NCBI RefSeq assembly: GCF_028009165.1
Contig: NW_026611615.1
Span: forward strand, 186,001 to 250,000
Direction of reading: 5' to 3'
Source: Akanthomyces muscarius
Lineage: Eukaryota > Ascomycota > Sordariomycetes > Hypocreales > Cordycipitaceae
DNA length: 64,000 nucleotides
Positions 1 through 11,828 of this stretch are shown here, piece by piece. The notes under the pieces are model-generated. The model was not told where the DNA came from, did no database searches, and saw only the letters and a list, made by a program, of their open reading frames with translations. Both the position numbers and the translations under genes were made by a program. The stretch's first letter is position 1. The number at the start of each line of letters is the position of its first letter.

Positions 1-984
1 CGATAAACAATACATTCTCAGTAGAGTATCTAATTTGAGATGACATTGATTGCCCGGAACCTGTAGCCATTGCCAAAAGCCCACAAATACTGGCAAAGCA
101 CATGCGAATGGGGATCACGATCACAACCCAGACCCGGGACCATCGAAACTCTTCTCTTGCAGGCGGGTCAAGTGACCTCCCGGATCCCTCAACAAGGCGT
201 TCCAATGAGTGTGAGAATGTTACGACATCATGGCCTGCAGTGGCAACTAGTCATGCAGCTGCGAGTACTCCTCTTCCCCGACGCCCCCGGGCAGGGTTGT
301 TGATGACCAGAGATGTCAAGGCCCTGCACAAAAGTTCGCCTCTGGCAGTCTCGGTCGCTACTCTTTGCACCCATCTGCGGCAGACCGGGGGCTCGACACC
401 ATCTCGTTCGCTAGCTGCTGGCTGCCCAACACGCCACCCGAACAACCCCGTTGCCCTAGCACGGCGTGCGCAGCAACCCCTACTGGCGATACCCCATTGT
501 TTAAATGCGCCAGGTGCTGAACAACTTATCATGCACTTGCCCAGTGCGGCTGATTGGCCGGATGGGGGCGAGCGTCTGTCGGTTGGCAAGCCTGGGTTGC
601 AATCTTGTAGTTGACGGGCCAGTTTCTGCAGTGAGACTAGACTTGGTAGCAGCGCACACTCTGTTTGCCCGCAGCGGGACGCTGAGGGTGTTGAGTATCA
701 ATCTACTCAGGGTGCAAAGTGTGGAGTCTACGAGCCAGTGACGCCTCAGTTTTCACTTTGCTCTCCTCGGGTCCCCGCGCACAGTGACGCTTTGCCTGCC
801 ACAGCCCTGCCTTTTGCCGCTTTCAGCCCCCCTCCCACCATCTCCCTGTCCGCTGCAGTGGCCCAGTTGTATCGGAGCTCAATCCCGGTACAAAGGACTG
901 GACGACTCGCCCATTCTTTTCCCTTGCACCAGTAGATGGTAACAAAAAAAACGTTGCGAAGCCGAAAAAGGGCTCCCTGCAAGT
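1..984. other. Upstream region of the transcription factor gene, no gene seen
   Basis: Overlapping short open frames occur on both strands, but none has family resemblance, clear splice signals or a plausible start. The last 300 bases, with pyrimidine-rich stretches around 780-850, are best read as promoter and 5' leader of the gene starting at 985. The left edge may contain the end of a gene outside the window. Confidence 0.5.
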
Positions 985-2929
985 ATGCCGCGTCGGCAAT
1001 CAGTCGCACATCACGCTTGCGAGCTCTGTCGTCAGAGAAAGCGAAAGGTGAGATGAAGATGCCCGTCAGTTGGTTGATTACGCAACTAATCAACGTCTGG
1101 CTTTGCTTTTCGGCGAGTAGTGCGACGGAGATGGCACGCACCCTTGCAAGTCGTGCCATGAGACTGGCACGGACTGTGTTTATCTGGCGACCACACGTGT
1201 CTCCAAAGCAGATTTACGTGACAGACTGGCCAAGCAAGAGGAGGAACATTTGCACGACAAAGTTGTGCTAGATGCCATATGCTCTCGAAACACGAGTTTT
1301 GCGGAGATGATGAACATCGTACAGCGGCTGCGTGATAGCCAGCCGCGCTCCGAAGTTGCAGAAATGTTAACGAAAAGATCCACTAGCCGCAATGGAAGCA
1401 GAAAAGGTACGATAAGAAATGTTTGTTTGGACAGCTCAATTTAGCTGCATACCTTGGATGAACGACTTTGGCGTCCTAACTGCAAGTTTTGTGCTAGGCC
1501 GCTCTTCGTCTTCTATGCGGACCCCCCTTTCGCCCGTTAGTCCTGGGACACTTCTCCCAAGCACCCGGCATAGTTCGATAAGTTCAGTGCAGTCAGATGC
1601 AACGTCGCCGACGGCAATCCCCACTGCGACAATGCGGTTTCGGACCAACCTGGTCTACTACAGATCGCAAATTCCGCAACTATTGGACACCATCCTGGCA
1701 CGAGACTGTCTTTCATTCTGCCCAATCAGCGAAAAAGAATTTCTCCGCGATTTCGAGTCTGGTTCTGGTCCGCACTGCTCCCCAGCTCTCCTGGACGCCC
1801 TCCTCGCCTTGGCAACGTTGTTGGTCCAGGGAACGGTTGCCGCCATCATTGCGCCTCGTTTGGAGGACAAATCCCAAGAAGAGCTTGGCGACAGTTTTGC
1901 AAAGGAGGCCATAGCTTCATTGTACAACGCAGCCGGACTACCGCAGCGCATGGCAGATATACAGGCGCTGGGTATACTGGCGCTGTACTGTCTTGGCTGT
2001 GGCAAGATGAAAGACGGCCTGGGCTTTGCCGGAGATTTTGGTGCTGCCATTACGGAACAATGGGGAACCAAGCAGTCGGTACTAACCTTTGATCATCGAC
2101 AAGCGCACGCAAACGTCTATTGTGCTGCAGTTTCGTTCAACAGGTATCAAACTCCATGCATGTCTGCTTTGTGCCAGAGTCTAACTAATGGCCCTTGTCT
2201 TTAGGTCGTTGTTCTTGATCCAGAATTATAATAAAACTCTGGATGAGCTGACCGTCAAAGTTGACTTGAAAACGTCTTCTTTGCATGATGATAACAGCAA
2301 CTCTGGAAGTACAGGCTCAAAAGCCGACCTTTCCTGCTCTATTATTGGTAAAAACTCCCTTGGGTGTGTTCAATCCCCCAAGACATGTCACTAAATCGCT
2401 TAGATGACGCATTTGTTTCCAGAGATCTCAGCTTACTGCCCAACAACCCAAAATTGATTGCCGCCAAACTGTTCGAGTTTACAGAATGGGTGTACAAGGT
2501 CCGGGAAAATCCCAAGACTTCCCTCGAGCAGACGATAAAAGTTTTTCAAGACTGCATGCGCTGGTATGACTCCTTCTTCGCCTGCACCAGCAACGGCAGT
2601 AGCGAAACTCCGTTGATGATGTTTGCCCAGTAAGTTCTCCGAGCCTGGCTGTGGTTTTTATTCGTCTTTCTCATCTGCTTTTGCCCAGCACCTACTATCA
2701 TTTCGGCGTCATGTGTCTTCTGACGCCCTACGTGCTCGAATCGGTCGCTGTTGATTCGGAAGGGAATTTTCCCGTCAAAGTTTGCAAAGAAGCGGCAGCC
2801 CAGATTGGGACCTTTATCCAGATCTACAGCGCGGTACACAACGACGGACAGCTTCACGATTTCATGACGTTTTTCAAGACTGCGGCTCTTGCGTTTCTGG
2901 CAATTTGCAAGGCAAAGATACCAAAGTAA
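985..2929 (+). CDS. Zn(II)2Cys6 fungal-specific transcription factor
   Basis: Predicted nuclear DNA-binding regulator of 534 aa. Six exons: 985-1047, 1121-1406, 1498-2143, 2205-2347, 2404-2629, 2689-2929; all five introns are 56-91 bp with GT-AG ends and every junction keeps frame. The zinc cluster is split by intron 1: Cys12, Cys15 and Cys22, then Cys30, Cys33 and Cys40 (spacing C-x2-C-x6-C-x7-C-x2-C-x6-C), preceded by basic residues; exon 1 ends exactly before Cys22. A Ser/Thr/Pro-rich linker follows, then a helical middle-homology-type region (starting near the YYRSQIPQLLD segment) as in the fungal_trans family. The ATG at 985 is chosen because it directly precedes the zinc cluster. Its target is not readable from sequence. 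It is tail to tail with the phosphoketolase gene, so the two do not share a promoter; regulation of that neighbour would be speculation. Confidence 0.88.
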
Positions 2930-3370
2930 AAATATGGATGATGATGAAAAGTATTTTGCCTACTTTCCTATACCCTCCGAGCTAGCCCGAGTGGGTAGCG
3001 AAAAGCCACCATTCGACGTACTATGCTTTACGAACTGTAAATTATACATTTGCTTAATAATTCTAGGATAGTATACGATAGTTCTCTAGGGTCACTAATA
3101 GTTCAACTATATCTAATCGGTGCCAATCCTACTAATAAAGACGTTCATGTCAAGTACGCCCATAGTTGGCCGATTATCCCTGTCGACTGGATATTTGTAC
3201 GGTCGACTCCAAGATGTATTAAAAAGCTTCGGGAATCTGATTAAGAATATTGAAGGTTGTGGATACTGCCCAAAAGCAGCTGACGCATCCATAGCAAGTC
3301 ATCCCTAGTAGTACTGCCCAGCAGCAGCCAACACACGGATGTCCAGTCATATTTCCAGTCATCCCTAGTC
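2930..3370. other. Convergent 3' region between transcription factor and phosphoketolase
   Basis: AT-rich interval holding the 3' ends of two convergent genes. No open frame of interest. The part nearest the phosphoketolase stop has an imperfect direct repeat, listed separately. Confidence 0.6.
3262..3369. repeat. Imperfect direct repeat, two units
   Basis: Both units begin with TACTGCCCA followed by an AGCAGC core and end with AGTCATCCCTAGT. Unit 1 lies about 3262-3309 and unit 2 about 3310-3369; the second is longer because of an internal insertion containing a second CCAGTCAT. This lies in the presumed 3' UTR of the phosphoketolase. Confidence 0.6.
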
Positions 3371-6163
3371 TCAGTGAAACTGGGCTTTGTTATACGTCTC
3401 CTCCGGATCTGCGACCTTGTCAGTTATGCTTCTATATCAGGTTTTCCGCAATACTCACCAGCTCCGTTTTTGACAATGTACTTCTTGACGTCATCCTTCT
3501 GCCGCTCAACCTCCTTGATCTGCTCCTGCACCTGGCCCTGTCCGCCACTCGTGGCCGCATCCAACGCTGCCGCGCGCTCCAGCGCCCACTGCGCAATGTC
3601 GAAGCGGCTCAGCTCGTTGACGAGCATCATGTCAAACGGTGTCGTCGTCGTGCCCTCCTCGTTGTATCCTCTGACGGCCATGCGGTGCGTGTTGCGGTGG
3701 CCAAACAGCAGGCCCTGCAGCTCGTGCGCGTAGCCGTGGTAGTTGAAGTAGACGGGCTTGTCGCGCGTGAACATGCTCGTGAACTCGTCGCGCGTCATGG
3801 CGTGCGGGTGGCGCGCCTCGGGTGCGAGCACGAGCAGGTCCGTCACGTTGACGACGCGCACGCGCAGCTTCGGGGCGACCTTTTGCAGGAGCTCGGCGGC
3901 CTTGATGACTTCAAAGGTGACTTCGACGCCGACGCCGACGAGCACGACGTCGGGCTCGCCGCCGTCGTCGGTGGACGCAAACTTCCAGACGGAGGCGCCC
4001 TTTCGGCAGTGCGTGGCGGCGTCCTCGGGCGAGAGGTAGACGGCCGTCGGCTGCTTGGAGCCAATCATGAGATTAACCTTGTTGGTGGACTGCAGGCAGT
4101 GGTCCACGGTGGAGAGGAAGCAGTTGGCGTCGGGGGGCAGGTAGACGCGGGCGGCCTCCGCCTTGAGGCTCAGCACGGCGCCGATAAAGGACGGCTGCTG
4201 GTGGGAGAAGCCATTGTGCTCCTGTCTGGCCCAGGTGCTCGTCTCAATGTAGTTGATGGAGGCCAGGTCGGCTCTCCACTTGACTTCCCTGGCTACCTTG
4301 TTGAACTTGGAGTACTGTGCCATCATGGTATGCACAATGCCGAGGAAAGACTCGTAGCTGGGGAAGATTGCCGTTCGGCCCGTGAGCGTATAGCCCTGCA
4401 TGAAGCCTTGGCAGCAGTGCTCAGACAGGATTTCAATGACACGTCCGCCCGATGCGCGAGAGTACTGATCCCACTGGAAGTTGCGGCCGCTGGCATCCAG
4501 AATAGCATTGAGCTTGTTGCTCTCCAGCTCGTCGGGAGAAAACATGCGAAACGACTTTGGATTGTCAATGGCAACTTGCTTCAGAAGCTCGCCTATGGTC
4601 TTCATGCTGCTGGCGGCACTGTCCTTAGTGATGCCGAACGCTTTCCAGTCGGGCATCTTGAGAGGGCTGTACGCGTCATACGCCAACTTGTTCTGGCCCA
4701 AGCGCTTGGACGCGCTCTTCGGTAGCGCCGAAAGCACGCTTTCTGAAGGCTTCCCGTCTTTGAGCAGAGAATCGACTCCGTAGCTGCTGAGCCAGTCCTG
4801 TAGAATGTGCAAGTGGCCCTCGTCGGTCTTGGCCTTTGGGACAGGGATTTGATGGGAGTGGAACGAGCCCTCCATGAATTCGCCGTCGACCTTTTTGGGT
4901 CCAGTCCAGCCCTTGGGGGTTCGGAGCACAATCATGGGCCATCTCGGCTTGACAATGGGCGACCCTGAGCGGGCCTGTTTCTGGATCTCGCGGATCTCGC
5001 CAACAGCCCACTCCATGGCGTTGAAAAGCTCCTGGTCAATCTTGTCCAGCGTTTCCACAATGCAGACTTGGTATCCGTAGCCAGAAAAGAGCGAGACAAT
5101 CTCCTTGTCATCCATGCAGCCAAAGATGGTGCGTTCGCTAATCTTGAAGCCGTTGACATGGAGGATCGGTAGAACGGCGCCGGATTCAGCTGGGTCAATG
5201 TATTTGATAGCATGCCAGGCCCTGTGAAGGTCAGCAACAAAAGACATGACACACTCAAAAGGAGCACTTACGTGGCTGTCGGACCTGTCTCAGCCTCACC
5301 GTCGCCAACGATACATGTTACCAACAGGTCAGGTCGATCCATCACAGCACCAAACGATACGGCGAGAGCATAGCCCAACTCTCCGCCTTCATGGATGGCA
5401 CCTGGCGTTTCCGCATTGACATGACTATGACAAGGTCGTCAGCGATCAAATTTTCTCACGGTACAGGTCCCCCAGATAACGCCGAGCAGCAATACATGTC
5501 CTTATGAGATGTGCTTTACTCGGAATTGCTCAAGGCTCGCGCTGTAAGTGTCGCCTTGTAGTGTAAGAGACGTACCTGGGGAAGCCTCCTGGCACAGAGA
5601 ATTTCGAAATCAGATTCTGCAAGCCCTTCTTGTCCGCGCCATACGTGTCGGGGTAGAACTTCTGCAGCGAACCCTCGATCCAGAGCGACGCCAGCACAGC
5701 GGGCGCACCATGGCCAGGGCCGACAACGACAATGGTGTCCAGATCGTGGCGCTGGACCAGCAGGTTGACGTGGGACCAGACGAGGATGAGCCCCGGACAA
5801 GTACCCCAATGGCCTGCAACAAGGCGTTAGAAGCTGCGTCTAAAAGCTAGTGAAAGAGACGTACCAAGAAGCCTGGGCTTTATGTCGTTGAATTCGAGAT
5901 TACGCTCCAAAAGCACATTGTCTCGCAAAAAGATCATTGCTGGATCCCGAGTCAGCCGCCTCAATCGCCCTTTTTTTTGCCTAATCTTTATTAAACATAC
6001 CCCCTGCAATATAACACGCCGCTTTCTGGAAACTCTGCAAGCCATGGAGCGTCGCCTTATCGAGAGCCTTCTGCGGCACCTTGGGCGCGAGCTCCAGTGT
6101 GGATGCTGGCAGGTGGCTCGGCAGCGCTGGCGGGTTCGCCTGTGTAATGACTTCACCGGGCAT
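3371..6163 (-). CDS. Xylulose-5-phosphate/fructose-6-phosphate phosphoketolase
   Basis: Thiamine-diphosphate enzyme that splits xylulose 5-phosphate (and fructose 6-phosphate) with phosphate to acetyl phosphate and a shorter sugar phosphate; cytosolic carbon metabolism. Six exons on the minus strand: 6163-6001, 5939-5865, 5813-5576, 5424-5272, 5221-3459, 3408-3371, giving 809 aa, the usual family length. The N-terminal phosphoketolase domain includes [18 protein letters not shown] (from about residue 160) and the ThDP/Mg motif GDGEAETGP (from residue 200). The C-terminal domain occupies most of exon 5, and the product ends in [12 protein letters not shown], encoded by a 38-nt last exon. Without that last intron the frame would end in an unrelated tail, so the splice is well supported. 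Start chosen at the first in-frame ATG (6163), which precedes conserved sequence directly. Confidence 0.95.
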
Positions 6164-6780
6164 ATTTTCGATAGATTTCTGCTTCTTTAACGCGTCGATT
6201 CAATTGATATTATGACAAGGGATATCAAAATATGCAGCTGCGAGATATTAATAAAACGAAACCGGTCCGGCTGCATGCATCAACGGCGCCGGACATGTCG
6301 TTCCATGACGGCCAGATGACGTCGGCATTGGGCTCCGGCTGCACCGGGCGTGCCAGCATAGAGTTTATACGACGGTAAAACTCATCCGTCGATGGTTAAT
6401 TTACGACTGCTTTCGGATGATACGGATTCTAACGGATCTGCCCCCGCCCGCGTGTATGCGGACCGTTGAGAGGGGGTTAAATGTTTTGGGGCAACACAGA
6501 TCCAACCAGCCAGTCTAGCAGTTAGCTGCCGCACATCGTGGACAAGACCATCGTCGATCTCCGACATGGGATGCAAGCTAAGCGCCGGTCTGCCATAGAA
6601 TTAGCCGATGGATTGCTTTCAGAATTGTTATTCATTGTTGTTTTTTGTTTTCAATAGTGAAATAGCTGCGGCTAAATGTAATTTCATACAACACTACCAC
6701 TACAAGGCATTCCAAAAAACTCCCAAAACGAAACTTTTTACCAGACAGGGACCAACCATCTCTTGCACAATAGAGCTCGC
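6164..6780. other. Phosphoketolase promoter and ILV3 3' region
   Basis: No gene seen. The half next to 6164 should hold the phosphoketolase promoter. The half next to 6780 is AT-rich and should hold the ILV3 3' UTR. Confidence 0.55.
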
Positions 6781-8675
6781 TTATTGAGCCTTGTCGGTAA
6801 CGCAACCGCTGGAAGCATCCGTGACGAGGCGGGCGTACTTGGTCAGGGTTCCGCGGGTGTAGCGCGGGGGAGGCGCCTTCCAGGCCTTTCTGCGGGCGGC
6901 CATCTCCTCCTCGGGCACTTCGAGGTCAATGGCGCGCTTCTCGGCATCAATGACAATGTGGTCGCCATCCTTGACGAGCGCAATGGGCCCGCCGTCGAGC
7001 GCCTCGGGCACAATGTGGCCGATGATGAAGCCATGCGAGCCGCCAGAGTAGCGGCCGTCGGTGAGCAGAGCCACGTCCTTGCCGAGGCCGGCTCCCATGA
7101 TGGCAGATGAGGGCTTGAGCATCTCGGGCATGCCGGGGCCACCCTTGGGACCGTCGTAGCGGATGATGACGACGGTCTTCTCGCCCTTCTTGATCTCGCC
7201 GCGCTCGAGGGCGCCAATCATGTCGGGCTCGCTGTCAAAGACGCGGGCCTTGCCCTCGAAGCGGAGGCCCTCCTTGCCGGTAATCTTGCCGACGGAGCCG
7301 CCGGGCGCGAGGGAGCCGCGCAGGATCTGAATGTGGCCAGTCGGCTTGATGGGGTTGCTGAGAGGACGGATAATGTCCTGGTCGGCGGGAAACTCGTTGG
7401 CGTCCTTGACGTTGTCCTTCATGGTCTTGCCGGTGACGGTGATGCCGGAGCCGTCAATGAGGCCCTCCTTGATGAGGTACTTGAGCAGCGCAGGGGTGCC
7501 GCCCATGTTGTGCAGGTCGGCCATGACGTACTTGCCAGAGGGCTTCAGGTCAGCAAGGAAGGGGATGCGGTCCGAGACGCTCTGGAAGTCGTCGATGGTG
7601 AGCTTGACACCGGCGGCATCAGCGATGGCGAGGAGATGCAGGACGGCATTGGTGCTGCCGCCGAGGACGGTAATGACGACCATGGCGTTTTCAAGAGCCT
7701 GGCGGGTGATGATGTCGCGGGGGCGGATGTCCTCCTTGATAAGGTTCTTGATGGCCTCGCCGACGCTCTCGCACTCGGCAATCTTTTCGGGGCTGTCGGC
7801 CAAGTTGCTGCTGCTGCCGGGGAGGGTCAGGCCGATGGTCTCGATGGCAGTGGCCATGGTGTTGGCAGTGTACATGCCACCGCAGGCACCCTGACCGGGA
7901 CAGGCGTGGCGCACAATGTCGAAGCGCTCCTCCTCGGTAATTTCGCCGCTGATGTACTGGCCGTAGGCCTGGAAGGCCGAGACAATGTCAATGGGGGCGC
8001 CGGCCTTTGTGCAGCCGGGCTTGATGCTGCCGCCGTAGACCATGATGCTGGGGCGGTTGACACGGCCCATGGCGATGGCGACGCCGGGCATGTTCTTGTC
8101 GCAGCCGGGCAAGCTAATGTTGGCGTCGTACCACTGGCCGCTCATGACGGTCTCGATGGAGTCGGCAATGATTTCGCGGCTCTGCAGCGAGTAGCGCATG
8201 CCGGTGGTGCCCATGGAGATGCCGTCGCTGACGCCAATGGTGTTGAATCGGTATGGGATGAAGCCAGCCTTCTTCACAGAGTCGCGGACGGCCTTGGAGA
8301 GGTCGAGCAGATGCATGTTGCAGGGGTTTCCCTCGAACCAGACGGACGAGATGCCGATCTGGGCCTTGTTCATGTCGGCCTCGGAGAGACCGGTGGCGTA
8401 GAGCATGGCCTGGGAGGCGCCCTGGGACTTGGACTGGGTGAGGGTGCCCGAGTATTGGTTGTACTTGTGCTCGTCGTCGGCGCGGCGAGGGGCCGTTGTC
8501 GAGAGGAAGCGGCTGGCGCAAACGCGTTAGCAGGGTCGTTGGTCGCATGACGGGCGCAGCAGATGAGCAATTGAATCACGTACCTATTTTGTGTGCCATT
8601 GGCAATGCTAGCGGAAGCTCTGGACAAGCTCGCCAGGCCGGCGACGCTCCGTTGGCGCAGGCAATGGGACAGCAT
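6781..8675 (-). CDS. ILV3: Dihydroxy-acid dehydratase, mitochondrial
   Basis: Catalyses the third step of valine and isoleucine synthesis, dehydrating 2,3-dihydroxy acids to 2-oxo acids in the mitochondrial matrix. Two exons, 8675-8584 and 8512-6781; the 71-bp intron has a GTACGT donor and GCTAAC branch point. The 607-aa product starts with a Ser/Arg-rich, acid-poor presequence, fitting import. The three Cys expected to bind the iron-sulfur cluster are visible: GNPCN (Cys95), PGCDKNMPG (Cys168) and [10 protein letters not shown] (Cys241). The C-terminal signature [11 protein letters not shown] is also present. It looks like the housekeeping enzyme: there is no biosynthetic cluster around it that would suggest a resistance copy. 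Confidence 0.96.
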
Positions 8676-9430
8676 TGTGCGGATGTGTGTGGTGGTGGTA
8701 GAGAGAAAAAAGTAGAGGATCGTGACGAGCAGACAACGGCCGACAACGGTCTCGGTTAATCGGTGGTGATGGCAGACGCAGCTGCCGAGTATGTCGCGTT
8801 GAGGCTAGAAAACAGCAAGGATAAATAAAGACAATGAAATTTTTAGTTTCAGCTCTGTGGTTGGGGTTTTTTATTTTTGTAGCCTTTTTTTTTGGTGTCT
8901 GTCCCTGTGATCTTCCCTGTGATCTCTGTCCCTGTGACTTGGGCTCCAAGCTGGCGACTCACTGTCAGTAAAAGCTCCCCGCCAAAATGGAGGCCCGCTT
9001 GCGGCTCATTCTTGTAATTGCTCCCGCGCCATTGGCTGTGGTGGGTGCTTGCTGTTAATCTCCTTGGCTACGGCCGATCTTTCTTGGGGTCGAACAAAGA
9101 GGCAGTCAAGGCTCAGTAAAATCAATACAGGCCAGAATGGGAATTACCTTCAATGATTTACGTGATACGCTGCCGCTGATTCCAATTAATTCATGAAAAA
9201 TAAAGTCCTGAAAGGACATGCCGACACACCCACAGCATACCCCTGCCATGTGAACTTGAGCCTTGTCCGACATCGGTAGTATAGCTCCAGCTGCTACAGC
9301 CATTCCGCCAGTGAGCACTGCGACAATCTTCATACGTGAAATCAGGAGCGAATCATGATCTGCCGTGATATTTCGTTTTCATATTTGTACAAGCTGCATA
9401 TTTGACATATCCCGTATGCGTCCCTCTGCC
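8676..9430. other. ILV3 promoter and ClpP 3' region
   Basis: The ILV3 leader is pyrimidine-rich on the minus strand. A CGACTCA heptamer at 8955-8961 differs by one base from the Gcn4/CPC1 site TGACTCA, which commonly controls amino-acid synthesis genes in fungi. A 75-codon frame inside this interval is listed separately as a weak candidate. Confidence 0.45.
9106..9333 (-). CDS. Possible small secreted protein (weak candidate)
   Basis: A 75-codon ATG-started frame begins MKIVAVLTGGMAVAAGAI, which resembles a short signal peptide, and then has a Cys pair and single Cys (VCCGCVG). No recognised family, no clear promoter, and it sits between ILV3 and ClpP where the 3' UTR of ClpP is expected. 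It may be chance. Confidence 0.22.
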   Translation of the reverse strand: MKIVAVLTGGMAVAAGAILPMSDKAQVHMAGVCCGCVGMSFQDFIFHELIGISGSVSRKSLKVIPILACIDFTEP

Positions 9431-10411
9431 TCAAGATGGAGTGCCCGGAGTCTGGTCATTCTTCTCCTCCTTGGCATCGGCTTCCGTTCGCTTGTTCAGA
9501 ATCTCGTCAATGACTCCCAGCTCAAGCGCCTCTTCGGCACTAAGATACTTGTCGCGCTCCATCATCTCGTTGACCTCCTCCAGGGTATATCGGTCGTGGC
9601 CCTTGGCCTTGTTCAGGTGGTGTCGCATAATCTTGTTCGACTGCTCGCGGATCTTCTGGATCTGGTTGGCATAAATCATGATATCCGAGGCCTGCCCACG
9701 TGTGCCGCCGAGCGGCTGATGTATCATGATTGAGCTGTGTGGCAGCGAAAATCGCTTGCCAGCTTCGCCACCAGCCAGCAGAATGGCTGCCATGGATGCG
9801 GCGCCGCCGATGCAGACTGTCGAGACGGGTGATTTGATATATGTCATCGTATCATATATAGCCATTCCTAAACCCATCATCAGTCAGAGGCCAGTATCTC
9901 TTGTTGGGACCGGCGCTCAACCCACCTGACGTCACCGAGCCTCCGGGCGAGTTTATGTACATGGTAATCGGCTTGTCGGGGGTGTCGGATTCCAGCCAGA
10001 GAAGCTGGGCCACGATCGATGCAGACATGTAGTCGTTTACTTCGCCGTTGAGGCAGATGATGCGCTCCTATTCAATGTCAGCTGCTGCAGCCAGTTGAGT
10101 TGGCGACAGATCCTACCTGGAGTAGCTTGGAGAAAATGTCCCCTGAGAGAAAGAACAAGGTCAGTCGATTATTAGCCAGAATTCGAGGGTTCCTGCAACT
10201 ATACACGTCTTGCGACCAGCAGCCTATGCGTCGGTTAGCATTTCTCACGGCAATCCACTGTTGCGCCACTCACAGAGGTCTCTTCAATGTAGGGCATCGG
10301 CAGGTAGTCCATGGTCGGCGTCGCTCCAGACGATCCAGAGTGTCCAAAGCATCTCGCCTGCCGCGTGGGCAGCTGTCGAAGCGCTGGTAATATCCTTGCC
10401 GATCGGAACAT
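9431..10411 (-). CDS. clpP: ATP-dependent Clp protease proteolytic subunit, mitochondrial
   Basis: Serine protease that forms the ClpP tetradecamer in the mitochondrial matrix and degrades proteins with a Clp/Hsp100 unfoldase. Five exons: 10411-10274, 10223-10205 (19 nt), 10142-10117 (26 nt), 10067-9926, 9867-9431, giving 253 aa. The N-terminus is rich in Arg with no acidic residue for the first 34 positions, as in mitochondrial presequences. Joined exons give the family core [18 protein letters not shown] and YINSPGG. Catalytic Ser133 lies in GGAASMAA, the His in MIHQP (His158), and the Asp in MERDKYL. The two micro-exons are required to bridge the conserved core. The gene is divergent from a predicted mitochondrial protein only 246 bp away. 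Confidence 0.93.
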
Positions 10412-10657
10412 GGTTGTGGTTTTTTCTGTTGGATGAGCAAAGCTCGGGATTGGAGAAGCTTGTCGCGTGGGGAGAAGCTTGGAGCTTCGATGCACGGCGG
10501 CGCCGTTGCAGGTGGGTGGGCTCCACTGGCTCAAGTCCCCCGGGAGCGCAGATTCCAGCGCCAACCTTTTTCTCCGACGATATCCTCTTTTAATTGCGAT
10601 ACCACCGAGCTGTCGCGTGTCTGCAGCAAAGCATCCGGCGCCACGAGCAGAGGCATC
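10412..10657. promoter_or_regulatory. Shared divergent promoter, ClpP and unknown mitochondrial protein
   Basis: The two start codons are 246 bp apart on opposite strands, so promoter elements must be shared or overlapping. No TATA box is evident. Co-expression of the pair is inferred from geometry only. Confidence 0.6.
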
Positions 10658-11828
10658 ATGAGGCGATGCACCACGGAAGTGCCGCGCAAATTGTGCGCCT
10701 CTGGTCTGGCGTGCTCAGGTCGGCGATGGACGTCGCATCGCAGCGCCTCCCTGACAAACGAGGCGCTGCTTGAAAAGGTTGGCGCGCGGCTCAACGACGA
10801 CGAATACGGCGAGAAAATCACACTGGATGTCAAGAAGAAGACTATATTTACGGGAAGCGGAGAGCTTCCCATGTCTCCCCTGTTTGACCCTGCCTGGATC
10901 AAGTCACGGAAACGGCAAACAAAAGAACCGCCGCGTCCAGCGAACGGCCAGTTCCAGAAGCATCTCGGAAGGAACCCCTTCGGTACGGTTGGCCTGTTTT
11001 AGCTTGCATCATGCCGTCCTGCAGTCTTCAGTTGCTAACAGACGCGTAGCACAAGCGCTTGCGACGCCAATGCGATATTGTGCCGTGACCAAGACACATC
11101 AACCGCGATACTTTTTGCAGCGATTCGACGTGGTACGGCACCCGGAGACGAATCAGGGCTGGTTGGCCCCCGCAAACGACGCCTACAGTCACATACAAAG
11201 GAACGAAGAAGTACGTGCAAATGGCCTAGCCGCTTTGACCGTGAAGCCCTCGGGCGGACGGGACGAAGTCGCTGCCCGGGTGACGGGTTACGTCGCGTCG
11301 CAAAAATCAGTCTTTGATACGTTGTCGGGGCCGAATAAGAGGCTGCGTGGCGCATTGCTTGCACGCCGGGCCGGCATGGCCGTCAGCCCAGAAGCCAGGA
11401 CGCCCGTGTGGCGGCACAACATGAGCGAGGTGGTGCTTCAGAGTATGCGGTCTGAGGCTGCCGGTGAACTCGTTCGGAGAGCAGGCGTGGCAAATCACAA
11501 GTTTGTGCAGCCGTGCGCGAAATGGGAGGACATCAAGGACGTCAAGAGACGCGGCTGCATTCTATGGCTGCCACAGGCCCATGACGAAGCTACAGCGCGC
11601 CAGCATGCGACCTTTGACGTTGAAGGCGTCAACTATGGTGGCAAGATGGCAGTCCATAACTTGTTCTGGCTCCTCGGTGACGCAGAGGCTGCTAGGCTGC
11701 GCAGCGAGTCGGAGATGTTTCGTAATAACGAGCTACTGGTCCTAAAGAGCTGGCCGACCAAGACCATGATTCAGCTGCACCTGCTGTTGTGGAAACTTCA
11801 GGGCTACATGGATGCTCCATCGCCATAA
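10658..11828 (+). CDS. Unrecognised conserved-looking protein, probably mitochondrial
   Basis: I do not recognise the family. Two exons, 10658-10982 and 11050-11828, join in frame over a 67-bp intron with a GCTAAC branch point and give 367 aa. The first 30 or so residues are rich in Arg, Lys, Ser and Thr with only one acidic residue, resembling a mitochondrial presequence. The body is soluble, with features such as NPFAQALATPMRYC at the exon junction, SPEARTPVWRH, WEDIKDVKRRGCILWLP, and a C-terminal segment NELLVLKSWPTKTMIQLHLL. No transmembrane segment. The divergent arrangement with ClpP supports a mitochondrial role but does not say which. The ATG at 10658 was chosen because the upstream frame has no ATG in a better context. 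Confidence 0.8.

Noticed and set aside
3685..4725. 346-codon plus-strand frame opposite the phosphoketolase
   Set aside because: Antisense shadow created by GC-rich third positions of a well-supported gene; its own start, composition and repeats of V/G/A do not resemble a protein family.
985..6163. Transcription factor as dedicated regulator of the phosphoketolase
   Set aside because: The genes are only tail-to-tail neighbours; nothing in sequence links them functionally.
7333..8550. 405-codon plus-strand frame opposite ILV3
   Set aside because: Same cause: codon-bias shadow of the dehydratase gene, no independent support.
6781..8675. ILV3 as self-resistance gene of a herbicide-type metabolite cluster
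   Set aside because: No terpene or other biosynthetic genes nearby; the enzyme looks canonical.
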